A stretch of 64,000 nucleotides of DNA from Streptomyces sp. DH12 (GCF_020873895.1 NZ_JAHWGT010000010.1:124001-188000), one strand, 5' to 3'; positions 13,908 to 23,901 are shown, counted from the first letter of the stretch. Numbers and translations: made by a program. The notes: a model not told the origin generated them from the letters alone.

Positions 13908-14734
13908 TGGGCCAGAAGGTAAACCCGCACGGGTTCCGGCTCGGCATCACCACCGACTTCAAGTCGCGTTGGTACGCCGACAAGCTGTACAAGGACTACG
14001 TCAAGGAAGACGTCGCCATCCGTCGGATGATGACGTCCGGCATGGAGCGCGCCGGCATCTCCAAGGTCGAGATCGAGCGCACCCGTGACCGCGTCCGTGT
14101 GGACATCCACACCGCGCGCCCGGGCATCGTCATCGGCCGCCGTGGCGCCGAGGCCGACCGCATCCGCGGCGACCTCGAGAAGCTGACGGGCAAGCAGGTC
14201 CAGCTGAACATCCTCGAGGTCAAGAACCCCGAGGTCGACGCTCAGCTCGTGGCCCAGGCCGTGGCCGAGCAGCTGTCCTCCCGCGTCTCCTTCCGCCGTG
14301 CCATGCGCAAGAGCATGCAGTCGGCGATGAAGGCCGGCGCCAAGGGCATCAAGATCCAGTGTGGTGGCCGTCTCGGCGGCGCCGAGATGTCCCGCTCGGA
14401 GTTCTACCGCGAGGGCCGTGTGCCGCTGCACACGCTCCGCGCGAACGTCGAGTACGGCTTCTTCGAGGCCAAGACCACCTTCGGCCGCATCGGCGTGAAG
14501 GTCTGGATCTACAAGGGCGACGTCAAGAACATCGCCGAGGTTCGCGCCGAGAACGCCGCGGCCCGCGCCGGCAACCGTCCGGCCCGTGGCGGTGCCGACC
14601 GCCCGGCCCGCGGTGGCCGTGGTGGCGAGCGTGGCGGTCGCGGCCGCAAGCCGCAGCAGAACGCCGCTGCCGAGGCCCCCAAGGCCGAGGCCGCTGCCGC
14701 TGCTCCGGCTGAGAGCACCGGAACGGAGGCCTGA
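13907..14734 (+). CDS. rpsC: 30S ribosomal protein S3
   Basis: The 275-residue S3 belongs to the mRNA entry site and helicase face of the 30S subunit. The KH domain shows [19 protein letters not shown] and the C-terminal domain [15 protein letters not shown]. Beyond about residue 215 there is a long low-complexity tail of Arg/Gly repeats followed by an Ala/Glu/Pro run, usual in actinobacteria but longer than in E. coli (233 residues). ATG overlaps the rplV stop. Confidence 0.97.
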   Translation: MGQKVNPHGFRLGITTDFKSRWYADKLYKDYVKEDVAIRRMMTSGMERAGISKVEIERTRDRVRVDIHTARPGIVIGRRGAEADRIRGDLEKLTGKQVQLNILEVKNPEVDAQLVAQAVAEQLSSRVSFRRAMRKSMQSAMKAGAKGIKIQCGGRLGGAEMSRSEFYREGRVPLHTLRANVEYGFFEAKTTFGRIGVKVWIYKGDVKNIAEVRAENAAARAGNRPARGGADRPARGGRGGERGGRGRKPQQNAAAEAPKAEAAAAAPAESTGTEA

Positions 14735-14739
14735 CCGAA

Positions 14740-15159
14740 ATGCTGATCCCCCGTAGGGTCAAGCACCGCAAGCAGCACCACCCGAAGCGCAGCGGTATGT
14801 CCAAGGGTGGTACGCAGGTTGCGTTCGGCGAGTACGGCATCCAGGCCCTCACTCCGGCGTACGTGACCAACCGCCAGATCGAGGCGGCCCGTATCGCGAT
14901 GACCCGCCACATCAAGCGTGGCGGCAAGGTCTGGATCAACATCTACCCGGACCGCCCGCTGACCAAGAAGCCCGCCGAGACCCGCATGGGTTCCGGTAAG
15001 GGTTCCCCGGAGTGGTGGGTCGCGAACGTCAAGCCCGGTCGGGTGATGTTCGAGCTGTCCTACCCGAACGAGAAGATTGCGCGTGAGGCGCTTACCCGCG
15101 CTGCTCACAAGCTTCCGATGAAGTGCCGGATCGTTCGGCGCGAGGCAGGTGAGGCGTGA
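14740..15159 (+). CDS. rplP: 50S ribosomal protein L16
   Basis: The 139-residue L16 sits at the A-site side of the peptidyl-transferase centre. [17 protein letters not shown] and the loop [19 protein letters not shown] match the family over its full length. It starts 5 bp after rpsC. Its TGA overlaps the rpmC ATG. Confidence 0.97.
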   Translation: MLIPRRVKHRKQHHPKRSGMSKGGTQVAFGEYGIQALTPAYVTNRQIEAARIAMTRHIKRGGKVWINIYPDRPLTKKPAETRMGSGKGSPEWWVANVKPGRVMFELSYPNEKIAREALTRAAHKLPMKCRIVRREAGEA

Positions 15160-15383
15160 TGTCGGCCGGTACCAAGGCGTCCGAGCTGCGCGAGCTGGGC
15201 AACGAGGAGCTTGTCGGCAAGCTCCGCGAGGCCAAGGAAGAGCTGTTCAACCTCCGCTTCCAGGCGGCCACGGGACAGCTCGAGAACCACGGTCGGCTCA
15301 AGTCCGTCCGTAAGGACATCGCCCGGATCTACACCCTGATGCGCGAGCGCGAGCTGGGCATCGAGACGGTGGAGAGCGCCTGA
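15159..15383 (+). CDS. rpmC: 50S ribosomal protein L29
   Basis: The 74-residue helical-hairpin protein L29 is near the tunnel exit, next to L23. [18 protein letters not shown] and the core [19 protein letters not shown] are diagnostic. The ATG at 15159 overlaps the rplP stop (TGATG). A GTG one codon earlier is in frame but is not needed. The stop overlaps rpsQ in the same way. Confidence 0.96.
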   Translation: MSAGTKASELRELGNEELVGKLREAKEELFNLRFQAATGQLENHGRLKSVRKDIARIYTLMRERELGIETVESA

Positions 15384-15667
15384 TGAGCGAGAGCAACGTG
15401 ACTGAGAACAAGGTTGAGCGCGGATTCCGCAAGACCCGTGAGGGTCTGGTCGTCAGCGACAAGATGGACAAGACCGTCGTCGTCGCCGTCGAGGACCGTG
15501 TGAAGCACGCGCTGTACGGCAAGGTCATCCGCCGTACGAACAAGCTCAAGGCGCACGACGAGCAGAACGCCGCGGGTGTCGGCGACCGTGTCCTCCTCAT
15601 GGAGACCCGGCCGCTGTCCGCGACGAAGCGCTGGCGCGTCGTCGAGATCCTCGAGAAGGCCAAGTAA
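15383..15667 (+). CDS. rpsQ: 30S ribosomal protein S17
   Basis: The 94-residue S17 has an OB fold that binds the 5' domain of 16S r[25 protein letters not shown] is the family signature. A short actinobacterial N-terminal extension ([13 protein letters not shown]) precedes it. It is the last gene of the S10 block. A 100-bp gap with two hairpins separates it from rplN. Confidence 0.97.
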   Translation: MSESNVTENKVERGFRKTREGLVVSDKMDKTVVVAVEDRVKHALYGKVIRRTNKLKAHDEQNAAGVGDRVLLMETRPLSATKRWRVVEILEKAK

Positions 15668-15673
15668 GCACTT

Positions 15674-15734
15674 GAAGGGGTAACCCTTCGAGTTCGTTCC
15701 GCCAGGCTCGGCGTCCCGTGGGTTCGCCCACGGG
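15674..15734 (+). other. two hairpins at the S10/spc junction
   Basis: GAAGGG/CCCTTC (15674-15679 and 15684-15689) is followed by CCCGTGGG-TTCG-CCCACGGG (15715-15734). The second stem is capped by a UUCG tetraloop and extended by GGCG/CGCC around a bulged T. Neither has a U-tract, so they look like an RNA processing or stability boundary between the two clusters rather than a full terminator. Confidence 0.6.
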
Positions 15735-15767
15735 CGCCGGGAACCGGCAGACAATCAGGAGATAGAC

Positions 15768-16136
15768 GTGATCCAGCAGGAGTCGCGACTGCGTGTCGCC
15801 GACAACACTGGTGCGAAGGAAATCCTTTGCATCCGTGTGCTCGGTGGCTCCGGTCGCCGCTACGCGGGCATCGGTGACGTCATCGTCGCCACCGTCAAGG
15901 ACGCGATCCCCGGTGGCAACGTGAAGAAGGGTGACGTCGTCAAGGCGGTCATCGTTCGCACCGTCAAGGAGCGCCGCCGCCAGGACGGCTCGTACATCCG
16001 CTTCGACGAGAACGCCGCCGTCATTCTGAAGAACGACGGCGACCCTCGCGGCACCCGTATCTTCGGCCCGGTCGGCCGTGAGCTGCGCGAGAAGAAGTTC
16101 ATGAAGATCATCTCGCTCGCGCCGGAGGTGCTGTAA
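15768..16136 (+). CDS. rplN: 50S ribosomal protein L14
   Basis: The 122-residue L14 of the subunit interface opens the spc cluster. [19 protein letters not shown] and the C-terminal [19 protein letters not shown] are typical. Start GTG at 15768, with AGGAG about 8 bp upstream. Length is exactly the bacterial norm. Confidence 0.98.
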   Translation: MIQQESRLRVADNTGAKEILCIRVLGGSGRRYAGIGDVIVATVKDAIPGGNVKKGDVVKAVIVRTVKERRRQDGSYIRFDENAAVILKNDGDPRGTRIFGPVGRELREKKFMKIISLAPEVL

Positions 16137-16138
16137 GC

Positions 16139-16462
16139 ATGAAGATCAAGAAGGGCGACCTGGTCCAGGTCATCACCGGTAAGGACAAGGGCAAGCAGGG
16201 CAAGGTCATCGCGGCCTTCCCCCGCGAGGACCGCGTCCTGGTCGAGGGTGTCAACCGGGTCAAGAAGCACACCAAGGCGAACCAGCCGGGCCGCGCCTCC
16301 CAGGCCGGCGGCATCGTCACGGTCGAGGCCCCCATCCACGTGAGCAACGTCCAGCTCGTCGTGGAGAAGGACGGCCAGAAGGTCGTGACCCGCGTCGGTT
16401 ACCGCTTCGACGAGGAAGGCAACAAGATCCGCGTTGCCAAGCGGACGGGTGAGGACATCTGA
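16139..16462 (+). CDS. rplX: 50S ribosomal protein L24
   Basis: The 107-residue L24 is an assembly initiator of the large subunit. The KOW motif is visible in [20 protein letters not shown] at the N-terminus. It starts 2 bp after the rplN stop and shares one base with rplE, so the three are translated in a chain. Confidence 0.97.
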   Translation: MKIKKGDLVQVITGKDKGKQGKVIAAFPREDRVLVEGVNRVKKHTKANQPGRASQAGGIVTVEAPIHVSNVQLVVEKDGQKVVTRVGYRFDEEGNKIRVAKRTGEDI

Positions 16463-17019
16463 TGGCTACCACCACGACTCCGCGTCTCAAGACGAAGTAC
16501 CGCGAGGAGATCGTCGGCAAGCTGCGTGAGGAGTTCTCCTACGAGAACGTCATGCAGGTGCCGGGCCTCGTCAAGATCGTGGTCAACATGGGTGTGGGCG
16601 ACGCCGCCCGCGACTCCAAGCTGATCGAGGGCGCCATCCGCGACCTCACCACGATCACCGGTCAGAAGCCGGCCGTCACCAAGGCCCGCAAGTCCATCGC
16701 GCAGTTCAAGCTGCGTGAGGGCCAGCCGATCGGCGCCCACGTCACGCTCCGTGGCGACCGCATGTGGGAGTTCCTGGACCGCACCCTGTCGCTCGCGCTT
16801 CCGCGCATCCGCGACTTCCGTGGTCTGTCCCCGAAGCAGTTCGACGGCCGTGGCAACTACACCTTCGGTCTCACGGAGCAGGTCATGTTCCACGAGATCG
16901 ACCAGGACAAGATCGACCGGGTCCGGGGCATGGACATCACCGTGGTCACCACGGCGACCAACGACGACGAGGGTCGTGCCCTCCTCCGTCACCTCGGCTT
17001 CCCGTTCAAGGAGAACTGA
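16462..17019 (+). CDS. rplE: 50S ribosomal protein L5
   Basis: The 185-residue L5 binds 5S rRNA and contacts P-site tRNA. The core [20 protein letters not shown] and the C-terminal [21 protein letters not shown] are conserved. Its ATG overlaps the rplX stop. rpsN follows after 2 bp. Confidence 0.98.
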   Translation: MATTTTPRLKTKYREEIVGKLREEFSYENVMQVPGLVKIVVNMGVGDAARDSKLIEGAIRDLTTITGQKPAVTKARKSIAQFKLREGQPIGAHVTLRGDRMWEFLDRTLSLALPRIRDFRGLSPKQFDGRGNYTFGLTEQVMFHEIDQDKIDRVRGMDITVVTTATNDDEGRALLRHLGFPFKEN

Positions 17020-17021
17020 CC

Positions 17022-17207
17022 GTGGCGAAGAAGGCTCTGATCGCTAAGGCCGCCCGCAAGCCGAAGTTCGGTGTGCGCGCGTACACCCGCTGCCAGCGCT
17101 GCGGCCGGCCCCACTCCGTCTACCGCAAGTTCGGCCTGTGCCGCGTGTGCCTCCGTGAGATGGCTCACCGTGGCGAGCTGCCGGGCGTGACCAAGAGCTC
17201 CTGGTAA
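17022..17207 (+). CDS. rpsN: 30S ribosomal protein S14, type Z (zinc form)
   Basis: A 61-residue S14 with a zinc ribbon made by Cys24, Cys27, Cys40 and Cys43 (CQRC...CRVC). This short form (rpsZ/rpsN1) replaces the ~100-residue zinc-free form. Streptomycetes commonly keep a zinc-free paralogue elsewhere under Zur control. The start is GTG at 17022, 2 bp after rplE. The N-terminus is [20 protein letters not shown]. Confidence 0.97.
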   Translation: MAKKALIAKAARKPKFGVRAYTRCQRCGRPHSVYRKFGLCRVCLREMAHRGELPGVTKSSW

Positions 17208-17416
17208 TCGACCCAGTTGGGTTGATGCCGGGCTCTCGGTAAGCATCTGGTCGGCAGGGGCCCTCCTCCGCATGCCGTAGGCTTGTGGGGTTGGGCGCCT
17301 GCCGCCCGTACGACTTACTACGCCGTAGGTCCCCGCACCGCACCCGTCCCGCCCATGAGTGGGGAGAGGGATGGCGCATACAGGAAACCCCGGCGAGAGA
17401 GGCCGAAGGCCAATTC

Positions 17417-17815
17417 ATGACCATGACTGATCCGATCGCAGACATGCTTACGCGTCTGCGGAACGCGAACTCGGCGTACCACGACTCCGTGACCATGCCG
17501 CACAGCAAGATCAAGTCTCACATCGCGGAGATCCTCAAGCAGGAGGGCTTCATCACGGGCTGGAAGGTCGAGGACGCCGAGGTCGGCAAGAACCTCGTCC
17601 TCGAGCTCAAGTTCGGCCCGAACCGTGAGCGCTCCATCGCGGGCATCAAGCGGATCTCGAAGCCCGGCCTCCGGGTCTACGCGAAGTCCACCAACCTGCC
17701 GAAGGTCCTCGGCGGTCTCGGCGTGGCGATCATCTCCACGTCGCACGGCCTCCTGACCGGCCAGCAGGCGCAGAAGAAGGGCGTGGGTGGGGAAGTCCTC
17801 GCCTACGTCTGGTAG
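17417..17815 (+). CDS. rpsH: 30S ribosomal protein S8
   Basis: The 132-residue S8 is a central 16S rRNA-binding assembly protein. It begins [20 protein letters not shown] and ends with [21 protein letters not shown] chose ATG at 17417, the family start; sequence upstream in the same frame lacks similarity. A 209-bp gap without a gene separates it from rpsN. Confidence 0.97.
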   Translation: MTMTDPIADMLTRLRNANSAYHDSVTMPHSKIKSHIAEILKQEGFITGWKVEDAEVGKNLVLELKFGPNRERSIAGIKRISKPGLRVYAKSTNLPKVLGGLGVAIISTSHGLLTGQQAQKKGVGGEVLAYVW

Positions 17816-17836
17816 TCGGGAACGGAGGTAAAGCTA

Positions 17837-18376
17837 ATGTCGCGTATTGGCAAGCTCCCCATCACGGTTCCCGCCGGCGTGGACGTCACCATCGAGGGCC
17901 GCACGGTCACGGTGAAGGGTTCCAAGGGGACCCTGAGCCACACCGTCGCCGCGCCGATCGAGATCGTCAAGGGTGAGGACGGCGTTCTGAACGTCTCCCG
18001 TCCGAACGATGAGCGTCAGAACAAGGCCCTCCACGGCCTGTCCCGCACGCTGGTGGCCAACATGATCACCGGTGTGACCCAGGGGTACACGAAGGCGCTC
18101 GAGATCAGCGGTGTCGGTTACCGCGTCGCCGCGAAGGGCTCCAGCCTGGAGTTCCAGCTCGGTTACAGCCACCCGATCCTCGTCGAGGCGCCCGAGGGCA
18201 TCTCGTTCAAGGTCGAGTCGCCGACCAAGTTCTCGGTCGAGGGCATCGACAAGCAGAAGGTCGGCGAGGTCGCCGCGAACATCCGCAAGCTGCGCAAGCC
18301 CGACCCGTACAAGGCCAAGGGCGTGAAGTACGCGGGCGAGGTCATCCGCCGCAAGGTCGGAAAGGCTGGTAAGTAA
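17837..18376 (+). CDS. rplF: 50S ribosomal protein L6
   Basis: The 179-residue L6 sits at the base of the L7/L12 stalk, near the factor-binding site. [20 protein letters not shown] and the C-terminal [20 protein letters not shown] are the family signatures. CGGAGG stands about 7 bp before the ATG. rplR follows after 3 bp. Confidence 0.98.
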   Translation: MSRIGKLPITVPAGVDVTIEGRTVTVKGSKGTLSHTVAAPIEIVKGEDGVLNVSRPNDERQNKALHGLSRTLVANMITGVTQGYTKALEISGVGYRVAAKGSSLEFQLGYSHPILVEAPEGISFKVESPTKFSVEGIDKQKVGEVAANIRKLRKPDPYKAKGVKYAGEVIRRKVGKAGK

Positions 18377-18379
18377 GCC

Positions 18380-18763
18380 ATGGCATACGGCGTGAAGATT
18401 GCCAAGGGCAAGGCCTACAAGGGCGCTGCTCTCAAGCGTCGCCACATCCGCATCCGCAAGAAGGTCTCGGGTACCGCTGAGCGTCCGCGCCTGGTCGTGA
18501 CCCGGTCCAACCGTGGGATCACCGCCCAGGTCATCGACGACATCGCGGGTCACACCGTGGCGTCGGCGTCGACCCTGGACGCGTCCATCCGCGGCGGCGA
18601 AGGCGACAAGTCGGCGAAGGCCCAGCAGGTCGGCAAGCTCGTCGCCGAGCGCGCCAAGGCCGCCGGTATCGAGGCTGTCGTGTTCGACCGTGGCGGCAAC
18701 AGGTACGCCGGGCGCATCGCCGCCCTGGCGGACGCCGCCCGCGAAGCCGGCCTGAAGTTCTGA
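18380..18763 (+). CDS. rplR: 50S ribosomal protein L18
   Basis: The 127-residue L18 binds 5S rRNA with L5. [20 protein letters not shown] and the C-terminal [24 protein letters not shown] are conserved. The N-terminus ([20 protein letters not shown]) is the actinobacterial form. Standard length and position. Confidence 0.97.
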   Translation: MAYGVKIAKGKAYKGAALKRRHIRIRKKVSGTAERPRLVVTRSNRGITAQVIDDIAGHTVASASTLDASIRGGEGDKSAKAQQVGKLVAERAKAAGIEAVVFDRGGNRYAGRIAALADAAREAGLKF

Positions 18764-18806
18764 GCCGGTTCCGTAGCTCAGCGGAAAACGAAGAGAGGTA
18801 ATTCCA

Positions 18807-19415
18807 ATGGCTGGACCCCAGCGCCGCGGAAGCGGTGCCGGTGGCGGCGAGCGGCGGGACCGGAAGGGCCGTGACGGCGGCGCTGCTGCCGCCGAGAAGA
18901 CCGCGTACGTTGAGCGCGTCGTCGCGATCAACCGCGTCGCCAAGGTTGTGAAGGGTGGTCGTCGCTTCAGCTTCACCGCGCTGGTCGTGGTGGGCGATGG
19001 TGACGGCACCGTGGGTGTCGGTTACGGCAAGGCCAAGGAGGTGCCGGCCGCCATCGCCAAGGGCGTTGAGGAGGCCAAGAAGCACTTCTTCAAGGTCCCC
19101 CGTATCCAGGGCACCATCCCGCACCCGATCACGGGCGAGAAGGCCGCGGGCGTCGTCCTGCTCAAGCCTGCCTCCCCCGGTACCGGCGTCATCGCCGGTG
19201 GCCCGGTGCGTGCGGTGCTCGAGTGCGCCGGCGTCCACGACATCCTGTCGAAGTCGCTCGGTTCGTCGAACGCGATCAACATCGTGCACGCGACCGTGGC
19301 GGCCCTCAAGGGTCTGCAGCGTCCCGAGGAGATCGCGGCCCGCCGCGGTCTGCCCCTCGAGGACGTCGCCCCCGCGGCTCTGCTGCGGGCGCGTGCCGGG
19401 GCTGGTGCTGCGTAA
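18807..19415 (+). CDS. rpsE: 30S ribosomal protein S5
   Basis: The 202-residue S5 is involved in translational accuracy and lines the mRNA entry channel. The core [20 protein letters not shown] and [15 protein letters not shown] are typical. A Gly/Arg-rich N-terminal extension (about 30 residues) and an Ala/Arg tail make it longer than the E. coli protein (167). GAGAGG precedes the ATG. The stop overlaps rpmD (TAATG). Confidence 0.97.
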   Translation: MAGPQRRGSGAGGGERRDRKGRDGGAAAAEKTAYVERVVAINRVAKVVKGGRRFSFTALVVVGDGDGTVGVGYGKAKEVPAAIAKGVEEAKKHFFKVPRIQGTIPHPITGEKAAGVVLLKPASPGTGVIAGGPVRAVLECAGVHDILSKSLGSSNAINIVHATVAALKGLQRPEEIAARRGLPLEDVAPAALLRARAGAGAA

Positions 19416-19597
19416 TGGCACAGCTCAGGATCACGCAGACCAAGTCGTACATCGGCAGCAAGCAGAACCACCGCGACACCCTGCGCTCCCTTGGTCTCAA
19501 GGGGATCAACACGCAGGTCGTCAAGGAGGACCGCCCCGAGTTCCGCGGCATGGTGCACACCGTCCGCCACCTCGTGACGGTCGAGGAGGTCGACTGA
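19415..19597 (+). CDS. rpmD: 50S ribosomal protein L30
   Basis: The 60-residue L30 ([20 protein letters not shown]) has the family motif [15 protein letters not shown]. The ATG overlaps the rpsE stop; rplO begins one base after its own TGA. Compact coupling supports the start. Confidence 0.97.
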   Translation: MAQLRITQTKSYIGSKQNHRDTLRSLGLKGINTQVVKEDRPEFRGMVHTVRHLVTVEEVD

Positions 19598-19598
19598 C

Positions 19599-20054
19599 AT
19601 GGCGGAGAACAACCCGCTGAAGGTCCACAACCTCCGTCCCGCCCCGGGCGCCAAGACCGCCAAGACCCGTGTGGGTCGTGGTGAGGCGTCGAAGGGTAAG
19701 ACGGCCGGCCGTGGTACCAAGGGCACGAAGGCCCGCTACCAGGTTCCGGAGCGCTTCGAGGGTGGGCAGATGCCCCTCCACATGCGGCTCCCGAAGCTGA
19801 AGGGCTTCAAGAACCCGTTCAAGACCGAGTACCAGGTCGTGAACCTGGACAAGCTCGCCTCCCTCTACCCCGAGGGCGGCGAGGTGACGGTCGCCGACCT
19901 GGTCGCCAAGGGCGCGGTTCGCAAGAACCAGCTCGTCAAGGTGCTCGGCCAGGGCGAGGTCTCCGTGGCGCTGCAGGTGACGGTCGACGCCGTCTCCGGC
20001 TCCGCCAAGGAGAAGATCACCGCCGCCGGCGGTTCGGTCACCGAGCTCGTCTGA
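19599..20054 (+). CDS. rplO: 50S ribosomal protein L15
   Basis: The 151-residue L15 is a late assembly protein of the large subunit. [20 protein letters not shown] and the Gly-rich [19 protein letters not shown] segment are typical, and the C-terminal domain ends [13 protein letters not shown]. It is the last gene of the spc cluster here, followed by a terminator. secY, often co-transcribed with it in other bacteria, has its own 450-bp upstream region. Confidence 0.97.
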   Translation: MAENNPLKVHNLRPAPGAKTAKTRVGRGEASKGKTAGRGTKGTKARYQVPERFEGGQMPLHMRLPKLKGFKNPFKTEYQVVNLDKLASLYPEGGEVTVADLVAKGAVRKNQLVKVLGQGEVSVALQVTVDAVSGSAKEKITAAGGSVTELV

Positions 20055-20070
20055 GCCTCGTACTGACCTG

Positions 20071-20112
20071 ACGGCCCGGGTGCCGCCCCCACGGGGGCGG
20101 CACCCGGGCCGT
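20071..20112 (+). terminator. spc operon terminator after rplO
   Basis: A perfect 20-bp stem: 20071-20090 pairs with 20093-20112, starting ACGGCCCGGGTGCC, with a minimal loop, 17 bp after the stop. It is followed by GGCCTTT, a short T-run. This is the strongest hairpin of the window. Confidence 0.9.
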
Positions 20113-20362
20113 CGGCCTTTCCCCGGGCCCCACCGCCCGCCCCACCGCACCCGCCCCTCGGCACCGGGCTCGCCGCAGGCCCCCGTGGCCGTTCCGCTTC
20201 CGGCGGAACTCCCGCGCGGAACGCGGCCCTCCCGGGGACTCCGCCACCGCTGCCGGTACGCTGGGTGCGCGCGTCCTGCCTGAGGGTGAACGTCCCGGAG
20301 CCGCGAGGGCCCGCCGTACCCGGTCCGACAGGGCGTTCCGGACTGTGCGTGGTGGGAGATGT

Positions 20363-20391
20363 TTCCCGCGTGGCGTACGGCCAGGTAGGGT
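20363..20391 (+). promoter_or_regulatory. candidate secY promoter
   Basis: TTCCCG (20363-20368), a 17-bp spacer and TAGGGT (20386-20391). The -10 hexamer fits TAGNNT, but the -35 is weak. It would place the start near 20398, just ahead of the hairpin at 20408-20436. Confidence 0.35.
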
Positions 20392-20407
20392 GGCGCCATT
20401 AATCTTC

Positions 20408-20436
20408 GGGCGGCCTGTGCCAGCACAGCGCCGCCC
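20408..20436 (+). promoter_or_regulatory. secY leader hairpin
   Basis: GGGCGGC plus CTGTGC (20408-20420), a 2-nt loop, then GCACAG and GCCGCCC (20423-20436) around one bulged C: a 13-bp stem ending 70 bp before the secY start. No T-run follows, so it is not an obvious terminator. It may stabilise or regulate the secY-adk transcript. Confidence 0.55.
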
Positions 20437-20506
20437 TGCCAGGTAACCGCTGATCTTTCAAACCCGTCGCCTCTGACGCGCTAGCTCGGGGGTCGCAGGA
20501 GGCACC

Positions 20507-21826
20507 GTGCTCACCGCGTTCGCCCGGGCGTTCAAGACGCCCGACCTGCGTAAGAAGCTGCTCTTCACGTTCGGCATCATCGTGCTCTACCGGCTCGGTG
20601 CGCACATCCCCGTTCCCGGTGTGGACTACGAGAACGTCCAGCAATGTGTCAAGCAGGCCCAGCAGGGCAACAACAACCTGCTCGGCCTGATGGACATGTT
20701 CAGCGGTGGTGCCCTGCTGCAGATCACCATCTTCGCGCTCGGCATCATGCCGTACATCACGGCGAGCATCATCCTTCAGCTGCTGACCGTGGTCATCCCG
20801 CGGCTCGAAGCCCTGAAGAAGGAGGGTCAGTCCGGTCAGGCGAAGATCACGCAGTACACCCGCTACCTGACCGTCGCCCTCGCCGTCCTGCAGGGCACCG
20901 GCCTGGTCGCCACCGCGAAGAGCGGCGCGCTCTTCAGCAACTGCACCGTGGCGAACCAGATCGTCCCCAACCAGTCGATCTTCACCATCATCGTCATGGT
21001 CATCACGATGACGGCCGGCACGGCCCTCGTGATGTGGCTCGGTGAGCTCATCACCGACCGCGGCGTCGGCAACGGCATGTCGATCCTGATGTTCATCTCG
21101 ATCGCCGCCGGCTTCCCCGGCTCCCTGTGGGCCATCAAGGAGAGCGGCAAGCTCGCCAAGGGCTGGATCGAGTTCGGCACGGTCATCCTCATCGGCTTCG
21201 TGATGGTCGCCCTCGTCGTCTTCGTCGAGCAGGCCCAGCGCCGGATCCCGGTCCAGTACGCCAAGCGCATGATCGGCCGCCGCTCGTACGGCGGGACCTC
21301 GACGTACATCCCCCTCAAGGTGAACCAGGCGGGTGTGATTCCCGTCATCTTCGCCTCGTCGCTGCTCTACATCCCCATCCTGATCGTGCAGTTCGCCGGT
21401 AGCGGGACCACCGGGTGGTCTGCCTGGATTCAGCAGCATTTGGTGGACGGCAAGCCCATCCACACGGTGATCTACTTCTTCCTCATCGTGTTCTTCGCCT
21501 TCTTCTATGTGGCCATCTCCTTCAACCCCGAGGAAGTCGCCGACAACATGAAGAAGTATGGTGGCTTCATCCCGGGCATCCGGGCTGGTCGACCTACTGC
21601 TGAGTACTTGAGCTACGTGCTCAACCGGATCACTTGGCCCGGCTCGCTGTACCTGGGTCTGATCGCTCTTGTGCCGACGATGGCGTTGGCCGGCTTCGGC
21701 GGTGCGAACGCCAACTTCCCGTTCGGCGGGACGAGCATCCTCATCATCGTGGGTGTGGGGCTGGAGACCGTGAAGCAGATCGAGAGCCAGCTCCAGCAGC
21801 GCAATTACGAAGGGTTCCTCCGCTGA
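20507..21826 (+). CDS. secY: preprotein translocase subunit SecY
   Basis: The 439-residue SecY is the channel subunit of the Sec translocon in the cytoplasmic membrane, working with SecE, SecG and SecA. About ten hydrophobic helices are visible. The N-terminal [20 protein letters not shown] and the plug-region [18 protein letters not shown] are conserved, as is the cytoplasmic loop [11 protein letters not shown]. Start GTG at 20507, preceded by AGGAGG. The stop overlaps adk (TGATG), giving the classic secY-adk-map-infA order. Confidence 0.98.
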   Translation: MLTAFARAFKTPDLRKKLLFTFGIIVLYRLGAHIPVPGVDYENVQQCVKQAQQGNNNLLGLMDMFSGGALLQITIFALGIMPYITASIILQLLTVVIPRLEALKKEGQSGQAKITQYTRYLTVALAVLQGTGLVATAKSGALFSNCTVANQIVPNQSIFTIIVMVITMTAGTALVMWLGELITDRGVGNGMSILMFISIAAGFPGSLWAIKESGKLAKGWIEFGTVILIGFVMVALVVFVEQAQRRIPVQYAKRMIGRRSYGGTSTYIPLKVNQAGVIPVIFASSLLYIPILIVQFAGSGTTGWSAWIQQHLVDGKPIHTVIYFFLIVFFAFFYVAISFNPEEVADNMKKYGGFIPGIRAGRPTAEYLSYVLNRITWPGSLYLGLIALVPTMALAGFGGANANFPFGGTSILIIVGVGLETVKQIESQLQQRNYEGFLR

Positions 21827-22485
21827 TGCGAATCGTCCTCGTCGGACCACCCGGTGCAGGCAAGGGGACGCAGGCCGCGTTCCTCGCCAGGAATCTCTCG
21901 ATTCCGCACATCTCCACGGGTGACCTGTTCCGGGCAAACATCAGTCAGGGCACGGAGCTGGGCAAGCAGGCGAAGGCGTACATGGACGCCGGGAACCTGG
22001 TGCCCGACGAGGTCACGATCGGCATGGCCAAGGACCGCATGGAGCAGGCGGACGCCGCGAACGGCTTCCTCCTCGACGGCTTCCCGCGGAACGTGGCCCA
22101 GGCCGAGGCGCTCGACCGGATGCTCGAGGCCGCGGACATGAAGCTCGACGCCGTCCTGGACCTGGAGGTCCCGGAGGACGAGGTCGTCAAGCGGATCGCC
22201 GGCCGCCGCATCTGCCGCAACGACAGCGCGCACGTCTTCCACGTCACGTACACCCCGCCGAAGCAGGAGGGCGTCTGCGACGTCTGCGGCGGCGAGCTGT
22301 ACCAGCGGGCCGACGACTCCGAGGAGACCGTCCGCACGCGGCTGGAGGTCTACCACACGCAGACCGAGCCGATCATCGACCACTACCGGGCCCAGGGCCT
22401 GGTCGTCACGATCTCCGCGCTCGGCAAGGTCAACGACGTGACCGACCGCGCCATGGCGGCCCTGCGCGGCGAGCACGCCGCCTAG
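21826..22485 (+). CDS. adk: adenylate kinase
   Basis: The 219-residue enzyme interconverts ATP + AMP and 2 ADP. The P-loop GPPGAGKGT is at 7-15, the AMP-binding segment is [11 protein letters not shown], and GFPRN follows. The long LID domain contains CRND...CDVC, so it is of the Cys-bearing type that may hold zinc. The ATG at 21826 overlaps the secY stop. Confidence 0.98.
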   Translation: MRIVLVGPPGAGKGTQAAFLARNLSIPHISTGDLFRANISQGTELGKQAKAYMDAGNLVPDEVTIGMAKDRMEQADAANGFLLDGFPRNVAQAEALDRMLEAADMKLDAVLDLEVPEDEVVKRIAGRRICRNDSAHVFHVTYTPPKQEGVCDVCGGELYQRADDSEETVRTRLEVYHTQTEPIIDHYRAQGLVVTISALGKVNDVTDRAMAALRGEHAA

Positions 22486-22515
22486 GACCCCGCGCACAGC
22501 GCACCACGTACCCGC

Positions 22516-22556
22516 GCTTCGGCCGCGGCCCCCGACCCGGGTGCCGCGGCCGAAGC
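22516..22556 (+). terminator. hairpin after adk
   Basis: A perfect 14-bp stem (GCTTCGGCCGCGGC at 22516-22529, complement at 22543-22556) with a 13-nt loop, 30 bp after the adk stop. It is a likely terminator or attenuator before map, which lies 83 bp further on. Confidence 0.65.
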
Positions 22557-22638
22557 CATTGCCGCGTGCGCGCCCGTATCGTGGTACCGAGAGCCCCCGC
22601 TCGCCCCCCCGAGAAGTCCGAGAAAGGCGTTTGCCGTC

Positions 22639-23490
22639 ATGGTGCAGATCAAGACCCCGGAGCAGATCGCGAAGATGCGCGAGGCGGGGCTGGTCGTCGC
22701 CGCCATCCACGCGGCGACGCGCGAGGTGGCCGTCCCCGGCGCCACCACCAAGGACCTCGACGAGGCCGCGCGCAAGGTCCTCGCCGACCACGGCGCGAAG
22801 TCGAACTTCCTCGGGTACGGCGGCTTCCCCGCGACCATCTGCACCTCGGTGAACGAGGTCGTCGTGCACGGCATCCCCAGCGAGGACGTCGTGCTGAAGG
22901 ACGGCGACATCATCTCCGTCGACTGCGGCGCCGTCGTCGACGGCTGGCACGGCGACGCGGCGTACACGGCGTTCGTCGGCTCGGGGCACGCCCCGGAGCT
23001 GGTCGAGCTGTCCCGGGTGACCGAGGAGTCGATGTGGCACGGCATCGCCGCGATGCGCAACGGCAACCGGCTCGTGGACATCTCCCGCGCGATCGAGACG
23101 TACATCCGCCGCCAGCCGCGGCCGGCGACCGGTGAGCACAGCCTCGGCAAGTTCGGGATCATCGAGGACTACGGCGGCCACGGCATCGGCACCGAGATGC
23201 ACATGGACCCGCACCTGCTGAACTACGTCGCGCGCAAGCGCGGCAAGGGCCCCAAGCTCGTCCCCGGCTTCTGCCTCGCCATCGAGCCGATGGTCTCCCT
23301 GGGCACGCCCCGCACGGAGGTGCTGGAGGACGACTGGACGGTCATCACGACCGACGGGACCTGGTCCTCCCACTGGGAGCACTCCGTCGCCCTCACCGAG
23401 GACGGCCCGCTGGTCCTCACCGCCCCCGACGGCGGCCGGGCGAAGCTCGCCGAGCTCGGCGTCACCGCCGCCCCCGACCCGCTGGCCTGA
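22639..23490 (+). CDS. map: type I methionine aminopeptidase
   Basis: The 283-residue metallo-aminopeptidase removes initiator Met from new proteins in the cytosol. The pita-bread fold shows its metal ligands in DCGAVVDGWHGDAAYT (two Asp), GGHGIGTEMH (His) and EPMV (Glu). It starts MVQIKTPEQIAKMREAGLVV; there is no N-terminal zinc-finger extension. Its position after secY-adk is conserved. Streptomycetes usually have a second map elsewhere. Confidence 0.97.
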   Translation: MVQIKTPEQIAKMREAGLVVAAIHAATREVAVPGATTKDLDEAARKVLADHGAKSNFLGYGGFPATICTSVNEVVVHGIPSEDVVLKDGDIISVDCGAVVDGWHGDAAYTAFVGSGHAPELVELSRVTEESMWHGIAAMRNGNRLVDISRAIETYIRRQPRPATGEHSLGKFGIIEDYGGHGIGTEMHMDPHLLNYVARKRGKGPKLVPGFCLAIEPMVSLGTPRTEVLEDDWTVITTDGTWSSHWEHSVALTEDGPLVLTAPDGGRAKLAELGVTAAPDPLA

Positions 23491-23569
23491 CCCCGCCCCG
23501 CGCTGACCCCCGCGGACCGCGGGGGCCGCGGGCGCTTAGGGATCTCCACGGGTGGGGATGCTCTGCTGA

Positions 23570-23599
23570 TTCGTCTTTTCCAGGGGCCTCGCGTAGACT
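23570..23599 (+). promoter_or_regulatory. candidate infA promoter
   Basis: A good -10, TAGACT, at 23594-23599, with TTCGTC at 23570-23575 as a weak -35 (18-bp spacer), in an AT-richer patch that stands out from its surroundings. It would give an infA leader of about 75 nt. Confidence 0.4.
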
Positions 23600-23679
23600 G
23601 ATGCGTCGGCTCTCGTGTACCCGTGTGTTCGCACGCGGCTGCGGGAGTCGATCAAGGTAGCCGATTCGAAGGGCGAAGC

Positions 23680-23901
23680 GTGGCCAAGAAGCAAGGTGCC
23701 ATCGAGATTGAGGGCACCGTGATCGAGTCCCTGCCGAACGCCATGTTCAAGGTAGAGCTCCAGAACGGTCACAAGGTCCTCGCGCACATCAGCGGCAAGA
23801 TGCGGATGCACTACATCCGCATCCTCCCGGATGACCGGGTCGTCGTGGAGCTGTCTCCGTACGACCTGACGCGTGGCCGGATCGTCTACCGCTACAAGTA
23901 G
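23680..23901 (+). CDS. infA: translation initiation factor IF-1
   Basis: The 73-residue OB-fold factor occupies the A site during initiation. [20 protein letters not shown] and [19 protein letters not shown] are diagnostic and the length is exact. The start is GTG at 23680, preceded by GAAGGGCGAAGC. It begins the infA-rpmJ-rpsM-rpsK-rpoA-rplQ stretch. Confidence 0.98.
   Translation: MAKKQGAIEIEGTVIESLPNAMFKVELQNGHKVLAHISGKMRMHYIRILPDDRVVVELSPYDLTRGRIVYRYK

Larger units (their letters stand above)
20055..20506. other. 452-bp rplO-secY intergenic region
   Basis: No gene is seen. The left part holds the rplO terminator (20071-20112). The middle is GC-rich without recognisable coding. The right part holds a weak promoter candidate and a strong leader hairpin, both described separately. 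Such a gap means secY is probably transcribed from its own promoter. Confidence 0.6.
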
